Below, piece by piece: positions 37,932-49,373 of a DNA stretch of 64,000 nucleotides. Every line of letters starts with the position of its first letter. Within the stretch, counting starts at the first letter, position 1. The translations under genes and the position numbers were made by a program. Under the pieces are notes generated by a model. It had not been told where the DNA came from. It searched no databases and saw nothing but the letters and a program-made list of their open reading frames with translations. Source of the stretch: Floccularia luteovirens (taxonomy: Eukaryota; Basidiomycota; Agaricomycetes; Agaricales; Squamanitaceae); assembly GCA_009739215.1 (NCBI GenBank), contig VSJF01000002.1, forward strand, positions 930,001 through 994,000, in the 5' to 3' direction.

Positions 37932-38240
37932 GAGTTACAAAAATTATCATGGTACATAGACGAATGGGCATCTGTATGTAATCTATAATAATAGCGGGCA
38001 ATAAATACTTCGCGAATAACATACAGTGTGAATGTTTTATCGTACAGTGACAGTCCTCCTATGTTGTGGCGAGCTGTGATGGAGCTATCAACCCAATTAG
38101 ACCACGCTATTTGTCAGGAAATAAGCGCCTTCGCCAAATATTCCTCATTTGGTTTTGTCTAATTGAGAGGAAAAAACAGATTTCATACAACTTAGTTATT
38201 TCGTTAAACATTCGATCACTTGGTTCAACTTTCACACAAA

Positions 38241-39391
38241 ATGGACGATACAGATACGAGTATCTATCAAGCTCTTGTACTACTCTATCTAGGCGCTAGA
38301 TTTTGGGAAGTACCTGGTCTGCTTGCGGACCGGGAATTCATTACAAGAATCACACACGAGAAGGCACCGCAGTCTTACCAACATAATTTGAGGTCAAGAA
38401 ACGGCCCAACCCGGGTTTTGACCAAGGTACCCAGAGGTTTCAAATCATGTACTTATGACAAAGTTGGCCTGACCTTGATTGACAGCACTCCTAGTCAGAC
38501 AAAAAATGCAAACCCCGCAAGGAACAGCCGCAAAACCCACAGACTTTGGAAATATGTCCCAAATGAGGACCCTTTTTGTTGAACCCAAGATTAGGGACCT
38601 GTTAGGAAGACTACCAAAGGAGGACTTCGAAATCATTTCGAACCAGGTGATAGTATTTGTGAATAGCCTTGCAGAGGGGCAGAAGGATTGCACGATGCTT
38701 GTTAATGTCACCCAAGTCATATATTGGAGTGCTATCAAGGGAGAGCAGTGGAATGGACTATATGCCCGCCTCTGCCGAAAATTTGTGGACCAACTTGATC
38801 CCAGCTTTCGTGACGACGATTATAAAGATTTAGGAGGAAATCTTGTTGTTGGTGGCCGACTCTTCCGAAAACTACTACTTAACATGTGCCAAGACGATTT
38901 CGAGTTAGAGTGGGCGCCCAAAGACGAGGTTAATGTAGCTGGTGTCAGCGAGGATCAACCGGATGTGGGTACCGCGACCACTGGTCCCGACATGAAAAGA
39001 AGCAAAACCAAATTCCACGGCTTGGCACTCATTGCATTCATGGCCCAGCTTTTCAAAGCAGGTGTCATGATAGAGCGGATTATGCATGAATGCATCAAGA
39101 AATTGCTTGAAGATATCAGCAGTCCTAAAGAAGAGGACATCGAGAGCTTGTGCAAATTGCTATCAACAGTTGGTGCCAATTTGGATACACCCAGAGCAAA
39201 GTCTCACATGGACGTGTATTTTTCGCGAATCGAAAAACTGAGGGAAAAGTCAAGTATCGGATCTGATATGCAATCTTTGTTGCAGGTACGTTGGTAATAA
39301 TCATCTCATTCGAACTCTGGCAATTCATTGCTCTCTACAGAATGTTGTTGACCTTCGCAATAGAAACTGGGTTACAGAATCTGAAAGTTAA
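38241..39391 (+). CDS. Second eIF4G-like paralogue: eIF4E-motif remnant plus MIF4G domain
   Basis: Compact eIF4G homologue of roughly 320 residues. The first exon begins at ATG 38241 and reads YQALVLLYLGARFWEVPGLL, which aligns without gaps to YDRDFLLQFMEICREKPALL of the intact eIF4G and preserves the Y-x4-L-hydrophobic spacing. A donor near 38391 and an acceptor near 38497 can join it in phase to the MIF4G frame; this junction is my inference. The MIF4G domain reads VEPKIRDLLGRLPKEDFEII, LYARLCRKFVDQLDP, GGRLFRKLLLNMCQDDFELE, IERIMHECIKKLLEDIS, ESLCKLLSTVGANLDTPRAK, SHMDVYFSRIEKL. A last exon (39343-39391) encodes VDLRNRNWVTESES, parallel to the parent's DLIELRDRKW. MA3 and low-complexity regions are missing. 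If the first intron is not used, translation could begin at Met 38506. Confidence 0.75.
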
Positions 39392-40845
39392 GTTGATTCG
39401 AAGTTCACTATCATTACAGATAAGTTACTTACCTGAGCTTAGATACTCACCCGTTAAATGATCCCATGGATGTCAGAGTGTGTGCTCTAGCCAGGAACTC
39501 ATGACAAACACGTACATAATCATAAACAAAACGTTTCACTTTAGACCACATAGCCGGGGTGTACTACATTACTGTAGCTAACTCTGCGTAAAGCTATCAG
39601 CAATAATGACGAATGATCCAAAATTCGAATCCGAACACTATATCAGTATAAATGATGTTGGGTTGTAACAAAGCTTGGGTGTGTTGCGCAGTATTTTCTT
39701 TACCTATGTGACCTAACTCAAACCTTATTGAAATGTGCAGAACGTTGAATATTACGACATACTGTATAACTGGTATTGTGCCTGCCATGATGCAAGGTCT
39801 GACGATTTTACGCCGAAACACACATGTGGAGATCTATTCTATACTTACACTATTGGAGTGGAGCATTTTCCTTTTACGGTATCTTTTAATTTGCGTCCCA
39901 AATTGGCTTGATATAATTGATACCATGATCAGAGTCCGATGTCTGAATTCTTTCTACACTGGCGGACGTATTGCCAGAATGCTCATACTTGTGGCCCTTT
40001 GTTCGATTTCTCGAGTTCCAGCGAGGCTTATCGATAACGGGATGATCATTGCCATTGAAACCTAATCAGAACTTGGATTCCTGATCCAAAACCCGAGCGA
40101 TTTTTGACTGAAAGATGATGTCTGCATATTCAAAAGCGTTGTAATATCACACATACAGGTTACAAGTCAAAGTAGCAGTTATGACAGGAGCAAGTTGGGT
40201 TCAGTGTATGCCCTTCAGTCATGCCGTAACTCACTGGTTTCACCGATATTCAGACAGGCGATTATGCCTTGTAAATGTTCAAGTAACCGTCTGTACTTGT
40301 GCGAGGAAGGGTTCCAGATGGTCAGATTTGTCACCATGACTACATTCACATTCTCTGACACCTACAGGTACTTTTGTTCTTTATTACTTGTTTGCCTGTC
40401 ATCTAAGCGCTTACATGCCTTCGCGAAGCATATTATAGAATCTATTTGGGTATGTTTTGTTCACGGTGTTTTGCCATTATGCTCATAGCTTTTCTTTTTA
40501 AAAGATTTATGGAAATGTTCGCTATCAATTTGATATTACACATCTTATCCCCGAAGTTGAGGCCAGAACATCGATGATATCTGCAGTATAAATTTTGTGT
40601 CGCATGATGCCTGAAGGACAAGAATAGATGGTGACATCAGAGAAGACGAATGACGACATAATGAATTCAGGAAAGTGCCGCTCCCGAGCAACGATGGCCA
40701 CGATTGTGAGAGTGACAGGTCCATTTGGGTAAAGAACGCTATCAAAATTTCTACGTAAACCGCACCTTGCACACGTTTTTTCTGCCTTTTATACTTTCTT
40801 ACTGCCTCTCTTCTCTTCCCATTTCTTTCTTCCACAAAATCAACC
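39392..40845. other. Intergenic, no gene recognised
   Basis: Several short frames on both strands (for example 39733-40065 + and 40195-40488 +) without domains or coherent splicing. The last 100 bases are pyrimidine-rich, as expected for the leader of the following secreted-protein gene. Confidence 0.4.
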
Positions 40846-41666
40846 ATGTACAGCCCCGTCCTCGCTCTTCTGGTAAGCACCTCTTTTTTTCTCCTTTCAC
40901 TGCGCTCATAGTCCTTCGCAGTGTATCCCCTTCGCGTCTGCAATTGCAAAGACCGTTGTTGTAACTGTTACCAATGGTACAGCTGAGGATCCATCGGCTG
41001 TTTTCACCCCCCCTTCTGTTTCGGCTGATCCCAACGACCAGGTCGTGTTCAACTGTATGTCAATCCAACCATTTAATCTATTCAACAAGGGTTGCCTTTC
41101 CTTAAAAAAATTCCATTTCCAGTCACCAGCGGTACCCACAGTGTCACACAATCCACGTTTGCCGCCCCTTGCGTCCCCGAGCACATAACGAACTCTTCTA
41201 TCAACTCCTTCGACTCTGGCCTGCGACCCGCTGGAAACGGTTCTGCTATTACTACTTTCAACGTGGACATTGATTCCACAGAAACAATATGGTATTATGA
41301 CACTGCGAACTGTGGATTGGGAGCTGTCGGTGTTATCAACATAAACAAGAATGCCACACTAGGCGAGACTCTTGACGGATTCAAGGTATAAATCCTTGTA
41401 TCATACTTGTAAATGGACATTACTCACTGCTACTTCTCCAGCGTAACGCGATTCGCTTAAACGGGACTGCATCATCTGCTTCCGGTTCTGGTTCAGCGTC
41501 TTCTCCCTCTGCTACAACTCCATCGAATGGCTCTACTCCTTCCGGAAGTGGTACTAGTGGCAGCAATTCACCTTCTCCCTCACAAACCCAGTCCTCCGAT
41601 GCTACAACTCTAAATGCAAGCATGATCCTCCTTGGAGTTGTCGCTTTAGCTCTAAGCTTGATTTAA
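40846..41666 (+). CDS. Secreted serine-rich cupredoxin-like protein, probably GPI-anchored
   Basis: Extracellular or wall protein of the fungal serine-rich, plastocyanin-like type. Four exons: 40846-40872, then from 40922, from about 41124 and from about 41442 to TAA at 41664. The first two give a hydrophobic signal peptide MYSPVLALLCIPFASAIA. The domain has VVVTVTNGTAEDPSAVFTPP, NDQVVFNFTSGTHSVTQSTF, AAPCVPEH, SFDSGLRPAGNGS, WYYDTANCGLGAVGVININK. This beta-sandwich pattern has the cupredoxin landmarks (His in GTHSV, Cys in NCG), but the second copper His and Met are not evident, so metal binding is uncertain. A Ser/Gly/Thr-rich linker leads to a C-terminal hydrophobic tail SMILLGVVALALSLI preceded by Asn/Ala, consistent with a GPI signal. 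Confidence 0.85.
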
Positions 41667-42898
41667 AGAGTAAACTTATTATCTTGCTTATTTTTGTATT
41701 GGGAAGACTTTCAGGAACTTTGGATTTGACAGTTCTTCACTTGCTTCACTTCTTGGTCCCTAGAAGTTGGATTTATAAACCCTGCTTATTGTATATACCT
41801 CGATACTTACTTCAATGTTTCCGTGCAATTAATGTTTGGCTACGACTTGTTTTTGATGAATTTAATGTTGTGCGTGATTATATTCCAGAGTGTTGCTATT
41901 AGCTAGTAAAAATTCTCATACTATGGTCGCGCCTTCGGAAGAGGGGCAACACGTTTTGGGGCAGTACTTCCGTATGTCAACTGAATGTAGAACACTCGCT
42001 TGTAATGTCATCCACGACTTGTCCATGAAGCGCGTTGGATATTAGCTTCTGGGAGAACCGTCTTGCTTATAGAGCACTTTCATAAAGGCACATTCCGAGG
42101 GAAAGACTTAAGTAGACATGGTACGTTAAATAAACTGATTTGTAAGTGGTGGCATGCGTTAAAGCTTAGTAAGTTACTACAGGTGCGGTTTCGCCATGAT
42201 GAACAGGAAAAACCTGACAACAGTATTTTTCGCTTCAGGAAAGTAACAAACGTATTAACTAAAAAGGAATAGATATGACATATCATTTTTCAGCTTCTCT
42301 TCTCCAACAGCCGAAGCAATGAGAGGCAAAAAATATAGTGTGCATCTGTCAGAATCTACCTAATGGGAATACGGCATGGGTATACGTGTGTGAGGGATAA
42401 AATCTCCAAACCCACAAAGGAGTTGCTATGTTGGGAACAAAGGAGAAACGTATACGTAATCATAAAGTTGATGGGAGATTGCAGAGGTTATGAACCTCAT
42501 TCTCGCTACAAAACGATAATTGAGGTACATTAAAGATTATCCCTCCTGGAACCAATTGTTCTTTTAAAGTTTTATATATGAAGTCGAGATAGCTATGTGA
42601 ATATTATCTAGTCCGTCACTGTAATCGTTTAACTTGAGATTGAAATGGTCAGAAGTTTTATTTTTAGATCTGAGTGTGTGCGTTATTACCAAAAACAGAC
42701 ACTCCTTTCTCGTTTTCCATTTTTGGTACTCACGCAAATCTTCTCGCAGTTGTAGACCCCAAGGATACAGCCATGCCCAGATGTATAAATTGACGACATC
42801 TCCATGCATGGATTCATACCAGCATACATTGCACTGTCACATTAAAAGCTCTCGCTCAAGCATTTTGAACTCTCTTATTTTTGACAATACGATTAAAT
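41667..42898. other. Intergenic upstream of the peptide cluster
   Basis: AT-rich with no supported gene. The end holds the promoter of the first small-peptide gene, including a TATA box at 42783. Confidence 0.5.
42783..42790 (+). promoter_or_regulatory. TATA box of peptide gene A
   Basis: GTATAAAT lies 116 bp before the start codon. Related TATA boxes stand 103, 106 and 108 bp before the starts of the three other intact members. Confidence 0.65.
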
Positions 42899-43100
42899 AT
42901 GCAATTCAAAGCATTCGCTGCTCTCGTGGTTGTCATTGGTACGCTACCAACCCTTGGTTCAAAGAAAATCGGACGATGTTTGCTAACAATTTAATTTGAC
43001 AGTTGCAACCTTGACTTCTGCTGCACCAATAGCCGAACCTGAACCCATTAACCCTGCTGTTGCCCGTGAACCATTCTGCGCCACAGCCAAGTGCATCTAA
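42899..43100 (+). CDS. Small secreted CxxAKCI peptide precursor A (one core)
   Basis: A 45-residue precursor of unrecognised family. Exon 1 (42899-42938, 40 nt) encodes MQFKAFAALVVVI; the phase-1 intron has a good branch site TGCTAAC; exon 2 is 43003-43100. The signal peptide is clear, with a likely cut at TSA/AP. The propeptide contains AEPEPINPAVAR, then Glu-Pro, then the terminal octapeptide FCATAKCI. The core x-C-x-x-A-K-C-I is shared by all members of the cluster. Its two cysteines, with four residues between them, could form a small disulfide ring. It lies outside the duplicated blocks and may represent the ancestral single-copy form. Mating pheromone is unlikely, since the C-terminus is not a CaaX box. 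Confidence 0.8.
43074..43097 (+). other. Predicted core octapeptide FCATAKCI
   Basis: Eight codons before the stop, preceded by Arg and one X-Pro dipeptide (EP). Processing is inferred from comparison with the repeated cores of genes B and D. Confidence 0.6.
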
Positions 43101-43919
43101 ATCACTCCAAAAGCTGTCGTTCTAGATCATCCGTTATCCGCCCCTACTTTGTTAGATGTACGGAATACCAAACACTCCATCATACCACAAATGCACAATG
43201 GTCAGTTTCTGAGGAAGACTCCCATAATCCCTCTTTCGACCTTCGACTTGCGATGTTCCAGGCATCAAAACATTACCCCTAGCTTGTATCGTTAGATTTT
43301 GATGCATCTTTCGGGTCTTATTTCATTGTTATGTACTTTGCTTAGCACCACCGAACACTACTGTATTCGTAGAAACCGAAGTATTTATTTCAGATAAAAT
43401 GTACTTGTATCGTAGGAATATCTACACATCTCTTATTATGACCTCCAAATGAGCGGGTAGTGTTTAGAACTTTCAGAATCTGAACACTTAAATTTGGTAT
43501 GTGTATTATCGGCAATTTCTTACAACTTGGTTATTAGTGGAAGCCTGATTTATTTCTAGGACGGTCGGTGCGGTGGGAAGAGCGGTGGCTTGCGAATTGA
43601 TAGGTTCTGGTTCTTCAAAGACATTATGTGCTGTATATGCAGCACAAAATAAGAAGAATTTTCGGATACCCTTTACTCTCAAATATTGTTATGCGAAATG
43701 CCTGTCGGAGCGAATGCAGGAGTTATTATAATCTCCATTGTCAAATAATTTTGTTCAAACTCGAAAAGACAATAGATGTTCGTTCGTGAAGATACACTGG
43801 TTGAGTTAAAGTGAGTATATTTGTATAAGACGCCTAGTGTGTTGAAAGTAACAATGACTCACTCCACATAGAACCGTGTGTGCAAAAGACTTCGTCAGGA
43901 AGCTCAAACTATACCATGA
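43101..43919. other. Intergenic, no gene recognised
   Basis: The stretch between precursor A and the first duplicated block; nothing supportable was seen. Confidence 0.45.
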
Positions 43920-45385
43920 ACTTCTAGGAGTAGCTGAGTTCATGAAGATGAGGATAGCGCACTTTCTAGCGTATCGATGGTACTCAATATTCTATCTGCC
44001 AAAGCATAATGAACATTGGCTCGAGACTCAGACTTGGAGTACACTTACATTTCATCGGGAGTATTCAGCCTCCATTTCCTTCAGAATAATGTCCTGACGG
44101 GTTCTATCTCGGCGAGCCCCTTCTTAGTGACGGTATGAAGCACCTAGACGTTGAATTGCGATAAGGAATGGAGAAATTATCAAGAAATTATTGCGAGGAA
44201 TTGGACCAACATGAAGAAGCGGGCTGTTATTTCAAGCACAAGATCCACAAATTGGAACGGACACGGCGAATATCTCACATTTGCTAAACTCGTTTCAACC
44301 ACGCTCGCTACCTCAACCCACGTCGCTGTCCAACACCTCGGTCAAAAAGTAGCAAGATGCACAGCATAGTGGTCTCAACAAAGCTTTCATTCTATTCTCA
44401 TGCCCAGCATTGCCCTAAATTCCAAGAAATTATCAAACTTGATCTTATGCTGTGCGGTTACCGTTGCAATAAGATCATATTAGAAACTTTGACCAAGAAT
44501 ATAGGCACACACAGCAGGGGCATATTTAGGCAGAGGTTACACCGAAATAGCCATTTCATTCGTCTCCTGAAATAGTACCCTCCCTTGTTCGTTTCCAAAG
44601 ATAAACATTAATTTTGTTGTATCTTTGGGGATATTCCCACCCTAATTTTTTTTAAACTTGGCTCATGCAAGAGAAGGCGGCCTCATGTTTGTGCATTGGT
44701 TTTTTTACAAGCGCATTACGTAGACGCCTGGTGTTGAGTAGCGGGTGAATATAATCATAAATGTTGATCTATTCGAAAACTGCAGTTAGTAGAGTTCATG
44801 ACAACCCACCCATAAAAACTCAAGCAACTAGAGTCATACAACTGTTGGACCAAATCCGGGGATAAGAGAGGAAATCAGAAAAATAAGATAAACAGTTAAC
44901 TATTTCAGGATAAATAAACATACAGATGGAACTCCTTGACAGTTCAGAGGGACAAACTCGTATTAAGTCTAACCTGATATCATAGCTTAGTGAACCTGGG
45001 TCGCGTATCTGACTGCAACCATCAAACGGGCGACAGCGAATAGAGGGCAGCTTACGGACAAAGACAGTTCCAAATATGGAACAACAGCCAGGATAATGTA
45101 GGCATCAGCACCAGAGGAACTTCGTCTTCAAGTCTTTGCGCAGGAAGATATTGTGTGCATCTACGAAGTCGACGTTATAACTGATAAGTACGCAAACTGG
45201 ATAAGCACCCAGTATGACTTGGGAGAGACACAATTAGAGGACATACCATTGAGTTCCAGAATTACCCACGGTATTGATGTATTCTAATTGGCCATTACAA
45301 ACATAGCAATGCCTTTCTCTCCTTCTATTTTAAGCAACCCCTTTGTGCGCTACGCTCTAACACTATTACTCAATGGCAATGTTTC

Positions 45386-45393
45386 GTATAAAG
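45386..45393 (+). promoter_or_regulatory. TATA box of peptide gene B
   Basis: GTATAAAG 103 bp upstream of the start codon, in the same sequence context as that of gene D. Confidence 0.65.
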
Positions 45394-45488
45394 CCATCAG
45401 ACAAAAATCCTTACCACAGCAAGTACACATTGCAAATCAGCCTCTCTCACATCAACAACCTTAGAAATTTCCACCTCACCAACAAAAA

Positions 45489-45841
45489 ATGCAATTCAAA
45501 TTCCTCGCTGCAATCGTCTTTCTCTTGTGTAAGTTTTTTTATTGGAACAGATAGAAAGCAGATTTTAATATCAACCTTTAGCTGCCACTTTGACATCTGC
45601 TGCACCAGTTCCAGAACCGGGCTGTGTTTTAGCTAAATGTATCCGCGAGCCAGAACCAGTGCCAGAGCCAATGCCAGAACCGGGTTGCGTTACTGCTAAA
45701 TGTATCCGCGAGCCGGAGCCAGAGCCCATTCCAGAGCCAACGCCAGAACCGGGTTGTGTTACTGCTAAATGTATCCGGGAGCCAGAGCCTGTGCCAGAGC
45801 CAATGCCAGAGCCCGGTTGTGTTACCGGTAAATGCATCTAA
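45489..45841 (+). CDS. Small secreted CxxAKCI peptide precursor B (four tandem cores)
   Basis: A 99-residue precursor. Exon 1 (45489-45528) encodes [13 protein letters not shown] and exon 2 is 45582-45841; the intron is at the same codon and phase as in A, D and E. After a predicted signal cut at TSA/AP come AP-VP-EP and then the first core GCVLAKCI. Further cores [16 protein letters not shown] and GCVTGKCI follow. Each internal core is followed by a single Arg and then six or seven X-Pro dipeptides ([38 protein letters not shown]), after which the next core starts exactly in dipeptide register. This matches the logic of yeast alpha-factor precursors, where a basic cut is followed by dipeptidyl-peptidase trimming. 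The function of the released peptides is unknown. The family is not one I recognise, and no modifying enzyme gene is adjacent. Confidence 0.85.
45620..45838 (+). repeat. Coding tandem repeat of gene B: 63, 69, 63 and 24 nt units
   Basis: Four core octapeptide codings, starting at 45620, 45683, 45752 and 45815, with spacers of Arg plus 6, 7 and 6 X-Pro dipeptides. Spacer length changes only by whole dipeptides (6 nt), so register is kept. Confidence 0.9.
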
Positions 45842-47350
45842 GCAATGCACCGAAAAAGACTCTGTGTCTCTAGAAACGCTCATCACGCGTAAAATCATAC
45901 TTCAAGATATCTGCAATTCATACCTCTCCCTATTCCTTCAGTCTGTCGCATTCCACCATTCATTACAGCCATCATTTCATAACTTGCGCAAGTGGTATCT
46001 TCCTCCTCTTCACACGGGGCATAGATACCCACAAAAGCGCCTTCCACTCCTTCGAGCTATCCTAAAAATCAAGATTCAACGGAGTGCACCACAGGATCAT
46101 CGCACTTGTTGCCCGGGCATCACCAGCTTCGTTCAATCAAACTCTCGCTCATTACCCTCACGTACAATCTTACCTTGACTACTATTTTCTGACTTAGCTG
46201 TCGTTGTGCATACACACTATTTCTCACCTTCTGTATCGCTAGTCTCTCTCAATTTCTTCGTCTTTCTCCATTTTTCGGTAAACATATTATTTTTTAAATC
46301 TGGATTTTTTGGTTAGCAGTAGCTTTCGGCACTGTATTGGTAATTCAGTTGAATATCACATACCCATTCTAAAACAGTTCAAGACGTACCATATGTGAGA
46401 GTTTTTTTATAAAACATCCAGCCAAGTTTAGGCGTCTAGAGTCTAGACATGCCTGGAAACTCCAACCCTGCTTGGTATGGCAGGTCAGTCGTAGTAAACA
46501 CTGTCAGAGTGTGGTGTAAGGTTCCAGCTGGTAACGTATCATATGCAAGGGATTGTAAGAGGATATCGTTTCCGAAGGACCAAGACGAAGCGTAACAAAT
46601 AGAGTACATCCTGCTATGACGTGGGCAAACAGCAGAATAATGCCACCTGGTAAGGGATATCTCCATGTCATGTCCTTGAGAACACAACTACCAAACAAAG
46701 AGGTAGTCTTCACCGATCCAGTTATTGGCGTGATTGTGCGTGTCTGGTGAGTTGTACGCTTTTTGGAATAGGAAGACCCTATGTTGAAAACGTAGGCATA
46801 AGCGAGAAAGCGCCAGATAACGGAAACAATGGCGTTTGCGATGTGAGGGATTCAAGTTCCTTACTTATAGCAGCATCTTTATCCTTGTTCACATTTTGGG
46901 CCTTGGAAATGAACGTTCACATACATCAGACCGGGTACAATGTTGCAGTTCATCAATTGTACTGTCTACGTCGCTTTTACCTTATTTGGAAGGAAGCCAT
47001 ACGCTCACTGTCACACGCTGCAACAAAAATACAAGGTTGTTCTAATCTAGCTTTGCAATCCCATATGCATCGACATTCTTGTTGGACATCGTGCGACCTT
47101 AACTGCAAAGCAAAGCTACCACATCATATCCATGCGGCATGCGTTGATTACATAGAACTTTTACGCCTAAAACAGGCTTACCTTTTGGTTCCTTATTATA
47201 GCTGCTCACCGTCGTTGCATCGTCTATATTTTTTAGGAAAATTGTTATGCAGCACTGAATATAGATGAAACGTGCAATGGTGCCTCAAGGCGCACTCAAA
47301 CACTCTAAAGTCAAAACCAACTAGGACGTCACAACAATTCCTCCGCAAAC
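45842..47350. other. Spacer within duplicated block 1
   Basis: Corresponds to 49584-51088 in block 2. Short minus-strand frames (46436-46713) contain a hydrophobic run (GGIILLFAHVIAGCTLFVTL) that could be a remnant of a membrane-protein gene, but it is broken and not assignable. Confidence 0.4.
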
Positions 47351-47560
47351 GTGCAATTCAAAATCTTCACCACTATTATCCTCGCCTGTTGTAGGTTCTA
47401 CCTCTGTCACGAAACGAACCATTACTGATTATCACACAGCAGCTACCTTGACAACTGCCGCACCTATTGATGTGCCTCGCACTCCAAAATCAGAGAGCAT
47501 TGCCGACGTCAGCATTCGCGCACCTGCACCTGCACCTGCACCTGCCTGCCGTATATCCCA
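47351..47560 (+). pseudogene. Decayed CxxAKCI peptide precursor C
   Basis: Counterpart of gene E in block 1. The start codon is GTG where E has ATG, and the first exon is otherwise alignable. The TATA box at 47260 reads TATAGATG instead of TATAAATG. The exon-2 frame still encodes ATLTTAAPIDVPRTP and then AP-AP-AP-AP before ACR. The region that should encode the core end is rearranged: after ACRIS the frame continues into HLRILC and loses the K-C-I stop. A start lost, a promoter changed and the core destroyed together indicate a pseudogene. Confidence 0.75.
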
Positions 47561-48034
47561 TTTGCGCATATTGTGTTCAAACCCAACAACTATTTGGCCG
47601 TGACACAATCACCAAGCCCCAAAAACCTTTCATCCGGTTTGATTCACATCAATAGAATCCTTGATCAACAATCTCTTTTACCACGTTGTCTCAACACCAT
47701 CACGTCATAGTCCATGTAAGTCGATAAAGCGGGTCTTGCACACACTCTCGTTACACTCTTTCGGTGTTTTCAATCTGACTGTAGGACTGCGAAGCCAAAG
47801 TACTTGCAACTCAAATTTTTACCGCTGTTAATACTCTAAAGCCAAACCGCAACTTCTCGCCACTGCCCTGTTTCTTGCACGCCTTATACCCCATGCATCG
47901 TTAATTCCCAACCTTGATGACCTGAGCTCAGCATATTCCTATCGACTCCCCCGCAAGTGCGAGGCAACTTACTACGCATTTGTTGAGCTACAAAAAGTTT
48001 TGCAACACTAGGTCAATGATACTAACATTGGCAA
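47561..48034. other. Downstream flank of pseudogene C
   Basis: The first 270 bases are the 3' end of block 1 (matching 51310-51560); the rest is single-copy and without a gene. Confidence 0.45.
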
Positions 48035-49267
48035 TAACTAGGAGTAACTGGGTTCATAAATATGAGGATAGCGCACTTTCTGGTGTGTCGTGTATGGTAC
48101 AATCGCTATCGCTTCCGTAGTCTTCTATACCAAGCCCGGGCATGATGATGTTGTCCACGTTGTCATCGTTACATAGAGGCTTGTAGGTGTAAATCTCAAA
48201 ACTGTCAATGTATTTAATGTTCTATCTTCTAAAGCGTAACAGTTATTGGCTTGAAACTCAGACTTGGAGTACACTTACATCTCATCGAGAGTATCCAGCC
48301 TCCATTTCCTTCAGAATGATGTCTTGACGGGGTGTTACCTCTTTGGGCCCTCCCAGTGGCCGGTATGAAGCAAGGCGTACAAAGCTTGACTGCGAGCAAT
48401 ACATTAAAAATGGTCAGGAATGGAGAAATTATTGCAAGGGAATGCACCAATATGAAGAAGTGGGCTGTTAATTCAAGAACAAGATCCACAAGTTGAAACA
48501 GAATATAACACATATGCCAAATTGGTTACAACCACGAAGCTAGGTACACGCAGCAGGGGTATATTTAGCTAGCAGTTACACCGAATGACCATATATTCGA
48601 AACTGCAATTAGTACAGGTTATGAAAATCCATCCATAAAGATTCAAGCAACTAGAGTCATACAGCTGTTGGACCAAATCCGGAGATAAGAGAGAAAGAAA
48701 ATTAAGATAAAACAATTTACTATGTATTTCAGGATGAAATAAACATACAGATGGAAACTATTTGACAGTTCAGAAGGGCAATTTGTATCAAGTCTAACCT
48801 GATATCATAGCTTGGTGAACCTGGGTCGCGTATCTGAATGCAACCATCAAACGATCCGTAAGCACGCGCGCCAATAATCGATAGATGGAGAAAGAAATAA
48901 AACGGACTATCAAATGAGCGACTGCGGGAGACACGCTCGGGAGGCTAACTTAATCACAAAGACAGTTCCAGATATGGAACAACAGCCAGGATAACGTAGG
49001 TGTTAGCACCGGAGAAACGTCGTCTTCAAGTCTTTGGGCAGAAAAGGTATTGTGTGCATCTACGAAGTCGACATTATATCTGACATGACAAGTATGCAAA
49101 CTGGATACGCATTCAGTATGACTTGAGAGAGACACAATTAGAGGACATACCTGGTATTGAGTTTCAGAATTACCTACGGTGTTGATTACAAAAATAGCAC
49201 TCCTTCTAATTCAAGCAACCCCTTTGTGCACTACGTTCCAATACTATTATTCAACCATAATGTTTCG

Positions 49268-49275
49268 GTATAAAG
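49268..49275 (+). promoter_or_regulatory. TATA box of peptide gene D
   Basis: GTATAAAG 106 bp upstream of the start codon, matching the position in gene B. Confidence 0.65.
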
Positions 49276-49373
49276 TCATCAGACGATGGAGTATACCACA
49301 CCAAGTACACACTGAAAATCAGCCTCCCTCATCCCAACCACCTTAAAAATTTCCACCTCTCAAGCCATAAAAA

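Larger units (their letters stand above)
43920..47830. repeat. Segmental duplication, block 1 (about 3.9 kb)
   Basis: Colinear with block 2 (48035-51560). Matching landmarks are the strings GATAGCGCACTTTCT (43953 and 48068), CTCAGACTTGGAGTACACTT (44027 and 48257) and CCTCCATTTCCTTCAGAAT (44070 and 48299). The peptide genes at 45489/49374 and 47351/51089 and their downstream regions also match. Divergence is moderate, with substitutions and indels but preserved order, so the duplication is not very recent. Each block carries one multi- or two-core precursor followed by one single-core precursor. Confidence 0.85.

Noticed and set aside
45571..45898. Two minus-strand repeat frames opposite peptide gene B (Gly/Ser-rich and Trp/Leu-rich)
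   Set aside because: They are reverse-complement readings of the Pro-Glu repeat; the plus strand has signal peptide, intron and conserved cores.
46436..46713. Possible membrane protein gene on the minus strand in block 1
   Set aside because: The hydrophobic run is confined to one short frame, and the equivalent region of block 2 does not maintain the same frame.
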